DNA of 64,000 nt. Origin: Symsagittifera roscoffensis. Taxonomy: Eukaryota; Xenacoelomorpha; Acoela; Convolutidae. Positions 30,802 through 42,622 of the stretch are shown piece by piece. Every line of letters starts with the position of its first letter. Positions within the stretch are counted from its first letter, which is position 1. Below the pieces are notes generated by a model that searched no databases, was not told the DNA's origin, and was given only the letters and a program-made list of their open reading frames with translations. Made by a program: the position numbers and the translations under genes. The DNA lies in NCBI RefSeq assembly GCF_963678635.1, contig NC_087067.1, positions 57,140,388 to 57,204,387 of the forward strand, given 5' to 3'.

Positions 30802-33800
30802 ATGTTCAAATGCAATTTTTGTCCACTGAAATATGCAAATAAGAGCAATAGAAGTCGCCATGAGCGTGACAAACATTTTGTTGAAAAAGGAATTATTGTT
30901 TATCGATGCAATGAGTGTTCATTCACGGCTCAAATGCTTTCAAATTTACAAAAACATATTCTTCACACTCATGGTCAACTTGGAGGTGTTTGTGATTATT
31001 GTCATTTGGGATTTCATTCGCCCAAAAACTTATCAGCTCATTTACTAGCAACCCATGGTCTACCTGTTATGAGAGCTGCCTCTGCTGATTTAGCCACTAC
31101 AAGTGCCGCTGCTAATGCTGCTCTCGGTGATGTGCATGCTGTCGATGAAGACGAAATCAACGGCACCAATCTTCAAAAAAGTGAGTCTGCTTTTTTCGGT
31201 GTTCTTGAAACGTATGTGATGGGCGGAAACCAACTCATGGATGAAAATCAGCCGATTGACCTTTTGCAGTTTATGCAGGAGAAAAAAGATGAAATTCAAA
31301 GTCTCATAATCGATCGAGTTGCAGAAGGACCTAGAAAAGTTCAGTTCAGCGCTAATTTAGGTTTGGTAAAACCTAAAGTAATAAATGATTCTAGTAAAAC
31401 TGAGCACGACGAGCGGATTGACATTTATGCAAACTCTGATATGAAACCTGTGATGAGCTTAGGATTAGAAGATGATGAGTTTTTTGAAATGGTCGAAAAA
31501 ATGCAAGCAGTTTTGGAGACTTTTGCATCTTATGGAAGCGGTTGGGTTTTGCAACACGTAATTCAAGTTTTTGTTAAACTTGCAAAGTTTTCACCAATCC
31601 GTGGGTCATCTTATATTGACTTGCCTTTTCGAATTCGAATGTCCCAGAATTTGATAAACATTAGAAATCACGAAGATAATAATTGCTTCGAACTTTGCTT
31701 TACCGCTGCTTATAGTCTGAAGCATGGTGATGACCTATTTCTAACTGATCAACAAAAAGCAAACCCAGCAGCTGCGCGGACACAACCTGATACATACACT
31801 GCTGAAAGTGCACACAAAGCCCAAGGTAATTTTGATTCACCCATGAGTTTCGCTTCAATTGGAAAATTTGAACAACTTAACGACGTGCGGGTAAATGTGT
31901 TCCAGTACCACAAGGGAGATTTGTTGCCTATGTATATATCAAAACGACCAAACCAAGATAACAGCACCCAAACTGAAATATTTGACATGGACCTGCTTCT
32001 CTTGTATGAGCCTGCAAAGCATCACTATGTACTTATAATCGATTTGTTAAAGTTCATCTGCGAAATCAAAGGGTGTAAGTATCGCCCAATTGCACGTTTA
32101 TGTAGAAACTGCTTTCACATTAGTTGGAGTGATGAAACTCACGAGCAACACATCCAGTGTTGTAAGGATCATGAACCTGCTCTAGTAGTCATGCCTTCAG
32201 CAGAAAAAGGTACCAACAGATACGAGTTCAAAAACCTCCAGGCCTTGTGGTTTGTACCACTTGTGATTTATTTTGATTTTGAATCATTTCTGAAACCTGT
32301 AGATTCTTGTCCTGATAATCCATCGCGATCATCTACCCGAGTTGTACAAAAACACGAAGCTTGTGGGTATTCATTGGCTGTAATTGAACACGGAAATTCA
32401 CAGCCCTACTTCTTTGACTATGACAGCTCTGATCAATGCATGCAAAAGTTTCTCAATCAGTTGCATCAATTAGCGAGAGAGATATATGATCAAAAGCGAC
32501 GGTTTCCTCAATTTCTAGAAAGCCAAGAATCGTTGAACAAAGAAAACACATCAACATGTTGGATTTGCTGTATACATTTTACCAATGAGCACGAAAAATG
32601 TCTTGACCATTGCCATTTTTCTGGAAAATTTTTGGGATGGGCACATGAAAAATGCAACCTCGCAAGACGAACTGTAAATTTCACCCCAGTCATTGGACAT
32701 AACATCCAGAACTATGACCTTCACCACATTTGTCTCGCATTGCATGAATGCGAGCCAACAAGTACAATTAGTGTTATACCTAGCACCGACGAAAAATATA
32801 TATCGTTAAGCATTGGAGTCCTAATTAAAACTATAAAAAGGAAGAACGGATCCGAGCAAAAAGTTTTTGAATACCTCAGATTTATTGACTCATGCAAGTT
32901 TTTGAATTCTTCCCTGCAAAAATTGGTTGATAATCTACCAGCGGAAAAAATGTCAATTTTAAACAAGTATTTTGCAAACGAGACGGAGGAGCAACGGTGT
33001 CTGATACGACAAAAAGGTTTCATCCCTTATTCATACATGACCAAAAGAGAAAAATTCGCAGAAAAAGAATTGCCTCCTTTGCAAAATTGGTTCGATGTTT
33101 TGAATGGAGGAAAAGTTGCAGTTTCGCAAGCGGATCGTGAACATGCAAGGAAAGTTTTTAGAGTGTTCAAATGTCAAAATTTGGAGGATTATCACAACTT
33201 GTATCTCAAGTGTGATACAATCCTTCTTGCCTGCGTCTTTGAAGAATTTCGACAAATTAGTCACCAAACTTATGGTCTGGACTGCGCGCACCATTTTAGT
33301 GCTTCAAACTTAGCTGGAGACGCCTTCAAACGTATCTGCAAAGACTCGAATGTTCAGCTTTTATCAGACCGCAGGCATCTCGAAATGGTCGAGAATATGA
33401 TGCGAGGTGGTACTGCATCCGTGTTCCATAGTCGCTTTTTCAAAGCCAACAACAAAGAATGCCCCGACTTCAAGCCAGATCAACCTAGCACCTACGGGTT
33501 TATGATCGATGCAAATAACCTCTATGGCGGCGTCATGCTAACGGAGAAATTACCGGTGCGTAACTTTGAGTTAATAGAGCATATAGATGACGAGGTGATT
33601 GTGAACCAAGTCCTCAACATGACTGAAGACTCTTTGATTGGATTTATATTGGAAGTTGATCTCGAGTACCCAGAAGAACTGCATGAGGATCATCAAGATT
33701 ACCCTTTAGCTCCTACTAAAGAAAGTGTACCCCAGGATTGGTTGAGTCCCTACCAAACAAATTTACTCGAGCAGATGAAAAATCAAGACATTGCAAGCCG

Positions 33801-35620
33801 TTCAATTGGAAAGACCAAAAAGTTACTGCAGACGCTGCATGACAAGTCAAACTATACAATTCATTACAAACTATTGCAATTGTTTGTTAGGTTGGGACTT
33901 AAAGTTAAAAAAGTGCACCGTGTGCTTAAGTTTCAACAAGAAGCATGGTTAGAACCATACATCACATTGAACATGACTAAGCGACAACAAGCTAGAAATA
34001 ATTTTGAGAAGGATTTGTACAAACTACTGAACAATTGTGCTGATGGGAAAACACATGCGAGTCGAAGCGCAAACGGATGCTTGTTCGAATAGTTAGAGAT
34101 TATCATGCCGCTTTGCGAGAAATTAGTGCATTCGAATTTAAATCCTACAAAATTTTTGGAGAAAACTTGGCAGCGTTCACTTCGAACCCAACAAAAATCT
34201 ATTGGGATGTCCCAACAATTGTGGGAGCTAGTGTTCTTGAGTTAGCAAAGTTTCACTTTTATAAATTTCATTACGATATAATGAAACCAAATTTTGAATG
34301 TCAACTACTGTATTCTGATACAGACAGTCTCCTGTACCAAGTCAAAAGTGAAGATTTATACCGAGAAATTTCCGAAAAAAGGAATATTTTGAATGAACTT
34401 GACTTGTCAAATTACCCGAAGAACCACCCTCTCTACGACCCGAAAAACAAAATGGTTGTTTTAAAATTCAAGGATGAGTTTCCAGGAGACATTATAACCG
34501 AGTTTATATCCCTCAAACCCAAGCTTTATTCCATTTTGTCCAGAGGTAATTAATTAAATTCTGTTTGCCTTATTTATGAGCACGAATTTCCAAAATAATT
34601 ACATTTCGAAAAATTTTTCGGGCGAAAAAGTGTTTTTTTTTGCAAAAAATTTTTAAAATTTTTTTGTCGGGGATTTTTTTTTGTGTTGGTCGATTTTTTT
34701 AATGATGACTAATTTTTAAGGTCACACCTGGCCTTCATGACATTTTTTTTGTTGCACCTGGCCTTCAAGTTAACATGATGTAGCTCCTAAAAAACACAAC
34801 CACAGATTGCATTTGGTTCTTTTTTTACCACCACACATTAGTGATCGTCAAAAAATTGATTAGTAATCATATAATTATATTTATAGACTGCAGAAAATTA
34901 TCGGCGAAGGGTGTATCGAAAGCTGCTCAGAAGATGTTGAGACATAAGAGATATCGAGACACCTTGACCTCTGGCTCGTTATTCAAAACTGAAAACAGTC
35001 GAATCGCATCCGAGTCACACAATCTGCAAACAGTGACTTCGACGAAAACATCGTTATCAGCTTTTGATGACAAACGCTACATCCTCGATGATGGTCAGCA
35101 GAATCTTCGCTACGGTCACAAAAACATCGTGGGTCAAACTGTGATTGGCATTGTTGATAGTGATGACAACACAGCCGCTGTTAATTCTGACCCAACCGAT
35201 GATGACGATTTGGAAAAATGGATGCCATTTTTTAAAGATCGTCAACAGCCAGTGTCGTGGGATTGTGACGATTTCCTAGATGGGGTGTCTGAAGAATTCG
35301 CTAACACTCAAAACATTAATTGGGACCATCCGGAAATTGATGATGAATACTCTGAGGATAGTTTTGCTGTTGAGAACACACAACCACATCGCTCGCTTCG
35401 ACAACTGATGGACCAGGTCAATAGCAGTTGGCAAACTCCAGACCCCGGTCTGATTCGGGCAGCAGAAACCAACGACAGTGATATTGATAGCGGGGATATC
35501 GCGGATCTGGAGGCCAATACTTCCGATGAGGACGAGTCGTCATTCTTCAACGATTCGTTTTTCGATTATGAAGCAGTTGAAGTAGAAGAACCACGATCAA
35601 AAAATCGACGAATAGATTAA
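30802..35620 (+). pseudogene. Family B DNA polymerase with N-terminal zinc fingers and endonuclease VII-like insert
   Basis: ATG at 30802. Three C2H2 zinc fingers occupy residues 4-25, 36-57 and 64-85. Exonuclease motif I is FDFE (D492, E494). An endonuclease VII-like Cys4/His cluster follows at about 586-625 (CWICC, DHCHFSGK, CN). Exo II is GHNIQNYD (about 632), Exo III is near YLKCDT, and polymerase motif A is DANNLYG (903). Motif B is KLLNNCADGKT (1074-1084). Directly after motif B the frame breaks (about 34050), and motif C, YSDTDS (34311-34328), lies in the next frame. A probable spliceosomal intron occupies 34546-34886; the C-terminal SAFDDKRYILDDG block and an acidic tail follow to the TAA at 35620. 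About 1490 codons. Protein-primed-type replicative polymerase; inactive here unless the frameshift is an assembly error. Confidence 0.93.
34546..34886 (+). other. Probable spliceosomal intron in the proviral polymerase gene
   Basis: 341 bp, beginning CAGAG|GTAATT and ending TTTATAG|AC. Removing it keeps the frame (phase 1 on both sides) and joins the thumb motif LKPKLYSI to the conserved SAKGVSK segment. The internal sequence is T-rich with in-frame stops and no homology to polymerase. Confidence 0.75.
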
Positions 35621-35959
35621 AACACAAAAAACACCACATTAACTTTTGTATAGTAAACAAAATTCAGTTATTTAATATGAGAATTGTCTGTACATAAAAT
35701 TTGACCTACCGCTATTCCGCGTTTAGTGTGTATTTAAGTGCGAGATTTTGTTCAGCTTTGGAACTCAGTTAATCTGGGATATAAACATTTTCATTTAAGC
35801 GATAGTGTCTTTAGCATATTTTTGTATGTATTTGTATGTAATTTGAGTTTGAATCAAAGTTTTAAGAAGAATTGAGCAAACAGTCTATAGCGCAGTTAAA
35901 CACTCCAGCTGGTTTCAGAACAAAGATTTGGTAAATCCTTTCCCGCTCCAAACATGTAA
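35621..35959. other. Non-coding proviral right end
   Basis: About 340 bp between the polymerase stop and the right terminal repeat. It has ACATAAA-like and AATAAT words that could serve for polyadenylation; no gene is present. Confidence 0.5.
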
Positions 35960-36165
35960 CCACAACGTTCAGTGAGAATACTCAATAATATACCGAAGTT
36001 TTACATGAGGACTATTGGGTATAAAATTATATGTGGTGACAATTAGGATTATTACATGGTGACCATTGCTGATCATTTAATACATGGTGACCATTATGAT
36101 CTATACCTAATGGTCATCCATGTATGACAACCCCCCCGATCCTAACGCACTATATGCATACTACT
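35960..36165 (-). repeat. Provirus terminal inverted repeat, right
   Basis: 206 bp inverted relative to 17696-17962. It lacks the 52-bp internal duplication and has 7 C (36131-36137) against 17 G on the left. It ends GCATACTACT directly before the target duplication. Confidence 0.95.
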
Positions 36166-36171
36166 AGTTGG
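36166..36171. repeat. Provirus target-site duplication, right
   Basis: AGTTGG, identical to 17690-17695. Confidence 0.92.
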
Positions 36172-36489
36172 TATTTTTTTTAAAATTGACTGAAACTGCT
36201 AATGCGTCATAATTGGCTTGGGTCGTTTAGCAATTATGTGGACTATTAATTGGCTTGCATCAGTTAAGAAATTTGGTACACTCAAAGTTTTACTCATTCA
36301 GATTTTCACAGTGGCGTTTTTGGTCATATTTGTGCTTGTGTATGCGAAGTGCAACTTCGTCTCTGTGTCTTAATTTACTTGGCAGACCAAGAGCTAAAGA
36401 TTTGCCATAAATTTGTCTTCATGGGATAGATATAGATGCCTGTTTTCTGCCTTACTTTTAGGTGAGTGAAGTCATAGTTCATTGAAGTG

Positions 36490-38597
36490 TGAATTTCATT
36501 TGGGCGTGGACCGAAAGTTAGGATTGTTGTCATCAGCATAAGTGAATTCATTTGATTTATTTATGATTATTATTTTCTCGTGGTGGCAAGAGTGGGTGAG
36601 AGAGCACCACCTTGTGGAATACCTTGTTCATTTTTTCTCATGCCAGATTTCCCATGCGTCTCTAAATTCAACTTATTTGAAGCGTCCTTGGAGGTAGGAT
36701 AATAGCCATCGGTTGCTTTTAGCTGTTAAGACCGAGTTATTTGGGTTAGCAAGAAGGACGCTGTGAACAGTGTTGACGGTCTGCTAATTGTTTCTTCAAG
36801 CGTAGTTCAGTAAGTGTGATATAGTGTCCCTTCGGATGGCTGTGGACAGCTATATCGTCGTTTATTGATAGTGTTGTTAGCTGTTCGGATAGTAATTAGC
36901 GCTACTGGCTATCAATTATTATTATTGAATTATTCATAATTTATATGTCTCGAGCGGCTAAGACTTATCTTGCTTTTAGGGACGCAGGATTCGGTTCTTA
37001 ACTTCTGGAATATCGCTTGTCGATCGGCGCAAGTTAGAGCATAATTGCAATATTTTATTCTGTTCAGGTCTACCCAATTGATTAGTAGCTCGGTATGAAT
37101 CTCTTCTGATTGGTACCAATTACCATCAATATTTACATAGTTAAATAAATATAAATGTATGAACTTCATTTCATTAACAAGGTTAATTATGTAATCTATT
37201 ATAGCATAAGAATGCATGACATCATGCAGTGATGTCACACTACCTCACAAGAAATCTTCCCGGGTGGTTTTGAGTTTTTGACTGTTTACAGTTAAAATAA
37301 TTGAGTTCAAAAATTTCCAATCAAATTGACAGAATACAAACTGCTACAGGCAAATTGGTTTTCTATCCATCAGGTTATGGCAAGAATTAATTAACCTTCA
37401 ATGAGTTGGAGGTACAGGTTATACCTTCGAATTACGTAATGTGAAATAAAATTGTATTAATGTTAAATGGGAAATATTTCAAAGGGGACAGAAAGCCACA
37501 TTGAGTCGGGTTAAGGGAGTTAAGTGATAGGTGATAGGGTCAATTCGATGATAGCGTGATAACTTCAGTTATCAACTGTAACTAAATTTGCACGGCAAGT
37601 ACTTTGGGAACTGGATTATGCGTGACATTTCCTCTATTTATAGTATTGCGGAGATGGAGATGGTTATGATTTGAATCAGAAATTTCAGGGTATCTGGTCC
37701 GAAGTAGTGTAAATAGATGGAGGCAATCTAATCAGGGCCTACTGTCCTACTCTTTTTAGATTCTTCGTTTGATTCCTGTACAAATGGCGGAGAGATGTTA
37801 TTTTTGATAAGTTTAGTTTTGATTTAGTGCATAACTGGTCTTTCTGTTTTGTCAACCTTCTTTTCTGATGAGGAGTATACTGCTAGCTTACACGATTTGT
37901 GCTTTGATTTGCGTCGTAGTATGGAGTTTCGTCGAAAATGATTGGTTGGTTAGTTGTTTTTCGAGGGGTATGTCCTGACAGATTTAACTGTGGATCATAG
38001 CTTGCTATATTTGGATTTATGGTGGTATTTTATATTTGGATTTATGGTGGTATTTTATATTTGGATTTATGGTGGCAACACTTATCCATTTTCGTTTTGG
38101 ATAAGGTTCATGAGTTTCCTATTGAAAGGACAAATGTTGGGGGTGTTTTTTTGGAGGTTTTCTTGTTGCGTCAGGTGGTAGATTTATTGGTTTCTAGCGT
38201 CGCTTGGTCTCTAGGCTTTAGAGAACACTTCCTCACTGTTTCTTCCAAAATTCACTCAATCAGCTGTGCGAAAATTTGAAAAAATTTGCTTGGGAGATTC
38301 TATCATATGACGCAGGATAGGGTGATTGTCATTGGGAGGTGATTAGAGCCAAAGCAACGCTGTTATCCAGTTAGATGTTATTGCAAGGCTGGGTGAAATG
38401 AGACTGGTTTCGGGGAGGTTAACCATGTCTGTGATGCGGGTTGACTCAGCTCCATTCAACACAATACGGTCGGGTTCATTAATTTCATTAGTTAATTTGT
38501 CGCCCCGTAAGTCATTTCTTAGCTGCGAGAACCAACAGTCGGCTAGCTGGCAATGTTGTTGTGGTATTACAAGTGGCGTGAAGTGGCCGTATAACAT
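36490..38597 (-). pseudogene. Degenerate LINE: endonuclease end and reverse transcriptase remnants
   Basis: On the minus strand, an endonuclease C-terminal region is open at 38597-38343 (LADCWFSQLRND, SLISPSLAITSNW), with the SDH-like motif decayed to NDNHPI just beyond. About 1.5 kb further, near 36650-36600, the text GIPQGGALSPTLA and then YADDN near 36535 mark the reverse transcriptase palm. The intervening DNA is coding-like but full of stops. Order and motifs fit an APE-type LINE of the Jockey/I/RTE-like group. It lies in the distal part of M-Ras intron 1, antisense to the gene. Confidence 0.6.
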
Positions 38598-38697
38598 TTG
38601 AGACCTAGTTGTTGAACTTTGTGGAAAATGGCAACAATATATTGGCTGTTATTATGAGACTTTCATGCGTGCATCTATTCTGTTCGTTCCATTTCAG

Positions 38698-38851
38698 TTC
38701 TGGACACCGCTGGTCAGGAGGGCTACAGTCCCCTGAAGGAAGAGTCCATGAGGAGGGAACATGGCTTCATGCTTGTCTTCTCTGTCATCGACCACTCCAG
38801 CCTCGAAGGAATCCCTCTTTTGCATGAGCAAATCCTGCGCGTTAAAGATGT
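38698..38851 (+). CDS. MRAS: M-Ras-like small GTPase, exon 2 (G3, switch II)
   Basis: Acceptor CATTTCAG precedes TT CTG GAC; joined to exon 1 it reads VLDTAGQE, the Ras G3 motif. The switch II region after it (GYSPLKEESMRREHGF) is unusually divergent, but Gln61-equivalent is retained. Followed by MLVFSVIDHSSLEGI and ILRVKDV. Donor GT|GTAAGT leaves two bases. Phases match exons 1 and 3 exactly. Confidence 0.95.
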
Positions 38852-38934
38852 GTAAGTTACTCTGCAATTGTCGTCTGTCAAACTAAGTATGAAATTCAAA
38901 TAGCCACATGTGCACAAATGTTTCTAATTTATAG

Positions 38935-39034
38935 TGACACGTGTCCGATGATTTTGGTTGCCAACAAGACTGATTTGGTGCATCAGCGCAAGATCTACAG
39001 CAATCAGGGCGAAGAAATGGCCCAGAAGCTTGGG
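38935..39034 (+). CDS. MRAS: M-Ras-like small GTPase, exon 3 (G4)
   Basis: Acceptor TTTATAG. Encodes DTCPMILVANKTDLVHQRKI; NKTD is the guanine-specificity G4 motif, and PMILVANK with the following RKI...QG resembles M-Ras most. Donor GGG|GTAAAT, phase 0. Confidence 0.95.
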
Positions 39035-39121
39035 GTAAATAGACCCTTTTGAATAGAAAAGATGCTATCCATTTCGTTGCACTAGCAGAACAGATTGTCA
39101 AATTCAATCGATATATTTCAG

Positions 39122-39201
39122 ATACCCTACGTTGAAACCAGTGCCAAGAACCCACCAATGAATGTCGATAAATCTTTTCACGATCTTGTCGGTCTAATTA
39201 A
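39122..39201 (+). CDS. MRAS: M-Ras-like small GTPase, exon 4 (G5)
   Basis: Acceptor ATTTCAG. Encodes [20 protein letters not shown] and LVGLI; ETSAK is G5, and [14 protein letters not shown] closely follows the M-Ras pattern. Donor AA|GTGAGT leaves two bases that complete Lys with exon 5. Confidence 0.95.
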
Positions 39202-40182
39202 GTGAGTACTGTCTTAAACTGGTTACTACCAATTTACTAATTAAGTAACAAGTTTTTGAAGCCAAACATCTACAGTTTTCCAAGTTCGATTAAAAACTAG
39301 TACGTAGCAATTCACAGCTGTGTCAATCTATCATGGAATAAGTGGTAATATAGGCCGGCGTCGAATTTGCTTGATCACTTTTTGCATTTAGTGGCGTTTT
39401 TGCTGGTATAGATTTGTCAATTAAATAGCACCTGTTGTATCTGCCATATTGGTGTAGTATTTAAGGGTTTTCATGGCGCAGATGCGGCGAATTGATACTC
39501 TCAGTCTCCAGGTAGTTTTTTGGCTATCGTAAGGGTATTGCAATCGGGTAAACTTTTTTCCCGTAAACAACTGTTTTGTTTTTTATTTTGTTTTTTATTT
39601 TTTTTGGTCCTTTTTTCGGCTTAATAGGTTCGGGCTTTTTTTATCTCGGCTTATTGGCCTAATTTTGAGTAGTTTCAACAGAAACATCCTTTTTCATTTC
39701 ACCTCTGGATTGCACAAAATGCTGAAAATCTTAATAGAAATTAGAGTTCAAGTTTTTCGTGACAATATTTTTTTGACTTTTTAGTTTGTTTTGGCTTGAT
39801 AAGTTTCCGCCTATTTTATATCGGTTTAATGGCCGCATATTGCGTATTTTGATGGGCGATAAACGTTTGTGTGTGCGTGTCTGTGTTATGATCGCGAGGG
39901 GGATTTAATAACTTCTTATTAGTCGTGAAAATATTTGATATTTTTGGTGTTTTTTTTTCCTTTTTCGGCTTGATAGGTCTTGGCCTATATTGTATCGGCT
40001 TAGTCGACACATACTGCCTCGCTTCACGAGCTGTGTTTATGTTTTGAGGATGAGGGGGACTTAATAACTTTTTTAGTTGTCCTAAATTTTTTTTTCTGCT
40101 TTTTTTTCGTCTTAATAGGTTTCGACCAATATTATATCGGCGTAGTGGCCGCATATTGTTAAACTTGACGCGTGCATGCAGT
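39202..40182. other. M-Ras intron 4, proximal part
   Basis: Non-coding. It contains four diverged repeats of about 65 bp spaced 140-177 bp apart (described separately) and ends in a GT run at 40183, where the large tandem duplication begins. Confidence 0.6.
39612..40170. repeat. Diverged tandem repeat, four units
   Basis: Units start near 39615, 39788, 39965 and 40106, each with the pattern CGGCTTAATAGGTTTCG, a T/A stretch, TATCGGCTTA and GGCC(G/T). Related single units occur at about 43640 and 45105, and in the duplicated copy at about 51300 and 53190. The apparent minus-strand ORF across it is a by-product of the repeat. Confidence 0.6.
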
Positions 40183-42622
40183 TTGTGTGTGTGTGTGTGT
40201 GATTGTGTTTGTTTGAGGTGTGGGGGGCTTGATAATTAAAAAAAAATTCGACAAAGGGCGTCTGCTAAGGTATTTCCGGCTTTGTTACCGCGTGATAACT
40301 TTTGTTCCGATGCTAGTTTCATTTCTTTTGTCTCGACTCATTTTTGCATCAAGCCTAGCCTTATCGATAGATCTTTTTCGCAGTTTTTGAGTTTTTTGAC
40401 TATGCCGTCTTGGGGAAATTTGACTGTTTAGACCCAATATACTCCTTCTATATTGTCCGTTGAGTCCCTTCCCTAAATACCAGAACCAGCAAGGGGTGAG
40501 CTGTGATCCGGTATTTGGCGACAATCCCATCGGTTGAAAGGTTGAATTTGGTAGTCGAACGATGTACTACACTGGGTTGCGTCCCCTTTTTCTCAATTGC
40601 TCTCGACTGTTCTTTTCCTCGGAAAGAATCGCAAGAAACTGGATAGTAATTGAATTCAGAAATAAATATATAAATTGCTGAGTATAGGGGCCGCTAAGTG
40701 GCCTGAATACAATTTATTAAGTATCAATGAGTTTAATCTGCGATAAGTTCCGGAAAGCTGCCTCTTGCAGTTCACTTTACAAACAATTCTAAACAACTCT
40801 TCAACTTTGCTTCACAAAGCTTCACTAAAAATCTCGCGTCGAGAACTTACTTTAAAATTTTAACGAGTCACTCTCAGGACCCGTCTGAATTCTATAAGTC
40901 TCAATTTTGTTCTCTAACTAACTGAGAACCAACTGTTCGCTCTCACAGCACAATTGTTCTCTAACTAACGAGAACCAACTGCTTTCTCTAGTAATTCCCC
41001 GTGTTCTCTCCAGTTCGGTGGTTGTGCCTCAATCACGTATCGTTATCTTTATTTACTTTCGGTTCGGTCAGAGGCGTACCGTTCCCTATCCCTACTAACA
41101 TTCACTTAACTAGCTGCCACTCAACCTGAAGTCTGAATCAACCATTAGGTCAGCTTTAATTAAACATCGGGGTGGAACTTAGTTAATCAGGACATACTGA
41201 GCAAACATTGGGTTCAACTACAAAATCAGCTCCCAATCGTATTTGTCAAATAACCCTTGCATGATTTTGTTTTAGTTCTTCCTAACTTTTTCCCTTTCCT
41301 ATGAATTCCAATTTTTTTTTACTTGTTTGTCGTTCTTATCGAAAATCCAAGTGGAGTGGGTTCAGCTGACCCCAATGTTTGCTAAATACAGAAAATCATT
41401 TTTGCTCAGGTACAAAGTTCAAAACTAAAAATTCTCGATTTAGGGGCCTCCCCTAACCTCCCCAGGTGGGTAGGTACCCCTTACGGATCCTTACAATGCT
41501 AATTTACCGCTTTTCAGGGAGTTCCAGGGTTCTTGGGATCAAAAATGCCAAATGACCTCTTGGAGGTCATCCGAGGTCAAACGTCTTATTTTCGATGGGA
41601 GATCATTCCCACTAAGTTTCTTTCATATCGGACCATCCCTTCCCATATTTTCGAAAAATTCCGGTCAATTAACACTTTTTTCTAAAATTGCCATTTTCAC
41701 CCCATAGGAAGTTCCGGAGAGGATTGAGTCACCAGGTGTCCCCCTACTGGGCTGGGCCCCCCTTCACATTGGTGCATTAAAATCACAAGTCAATTATCAC
41801 TATCAGGTGTTAATAGCCTAATTCAATTTTCAAGTGCTAATAGCTTCCGACGTAGCCGCCGGATTGGGTCCAAACATTAATACATTATAGGTCTTCCCCC
41901 AACCTACCATTCCCCCAAGTTTCAGCCTCCTAGCATTTTCAGGGGTCGAGAAATAACGAAAAGTGGGTGGGATTGGGGGGTGGGTGTCTTTTCTCCAGAT
42001 TTTGCGCGCTTATCCAATTCTTCGCCCTAGAGGTCAAATTCAAGGTGCAGAGTCCGATTACGATTGTGCCGCGTGATAACTTTTGTTTCGATGCTGATTT
42101 CATTTCTTTTGTCTCGGCTTATTTTTGCATCTAACCTAGCCTTAACGATAGATCTATTTCGCAGTTTTTGAGCTTTTGACTAGCTCAGCTTCGCCTCTGT
42201 GTTTTATTTTACTGTTTTCACTTTTTACTTTTTGGCCGCTTTTTTGTATCCGCTTTTTTAGCCAAGTGCAGCATCGCCTCTTTGTTTAAAAGTCGATGAA
42301 TGTAGTTCAGACTCTTGTTTAGGTCGTGATTTTCTTTTTCAGGAAAGTCTTAAAATGCTGTTACATTTTACTTACAGCACTGCATTAATACAATTAGGAA
42401 CAGAGCTATTTGTTCACTTTTTGAGCTAAATTTAAGTTAGTTTGCTAAAAGGCAGGCAAAATTCGCTCTCGTGATAGATGCGAAAAAACGTGATCGATTT
42501 AAAGGTTCAAAAGTGGAATTTTTGTCGTTGTTTCTTTTCCAACTGTCTTAAGTGTGAGCGAATGAATGCGCGGATAATGAAGGAATGTGTGGTGGAAATT
42601 GTAATGAGTTGATTTGTTTCAG

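Larger units (their letters stand above)
17696..36165. mobile_element. Endogenous adintovirus / Maverick-Polinton provirus, full length (18,470 bp)
   Basis: Bounded by inverted ends AGTAGTATGCATATAGTGCG and flanked by the 6-bp duplication AGTTGG. It encodes the hallmark set: protein-primed-type family B DNA polymerase, rve integrase, FtsK/HerA-type packaging ATPase, adenain-like protease, hexon-like and penton-like capsid proteins. Structural genes read leftward on the minus strand, polymerase rightward on the plus strand. Size, gene set and target duplication fit Maverick/Polinton, with capsid proteins of the adintovirus type. Several genes carry frameshifts or stops, so this copy is not autonomous. 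It sits in M-Ras intron 1 with its polymerase in the same orientation as the host gene. Confidence 0.96.

Noticed and set aside
34607-34880. Extra coding exon within the polymerase gap
   Set aside because: T-rich sequence with stops in all frames and no polymerase similarity; an intron explains it better.
39816-40154. 112-codon minus-strand ORF
   Set aside because: It is created by the diverged tandem repeat; its basic composition follows from repeat words.
40285-40530. 81-codon ORF conserved in both duplication copies (also 47743-47982)
   Set aside because: Conservation is explained by the recent tandem duplication; no domain or splice context.
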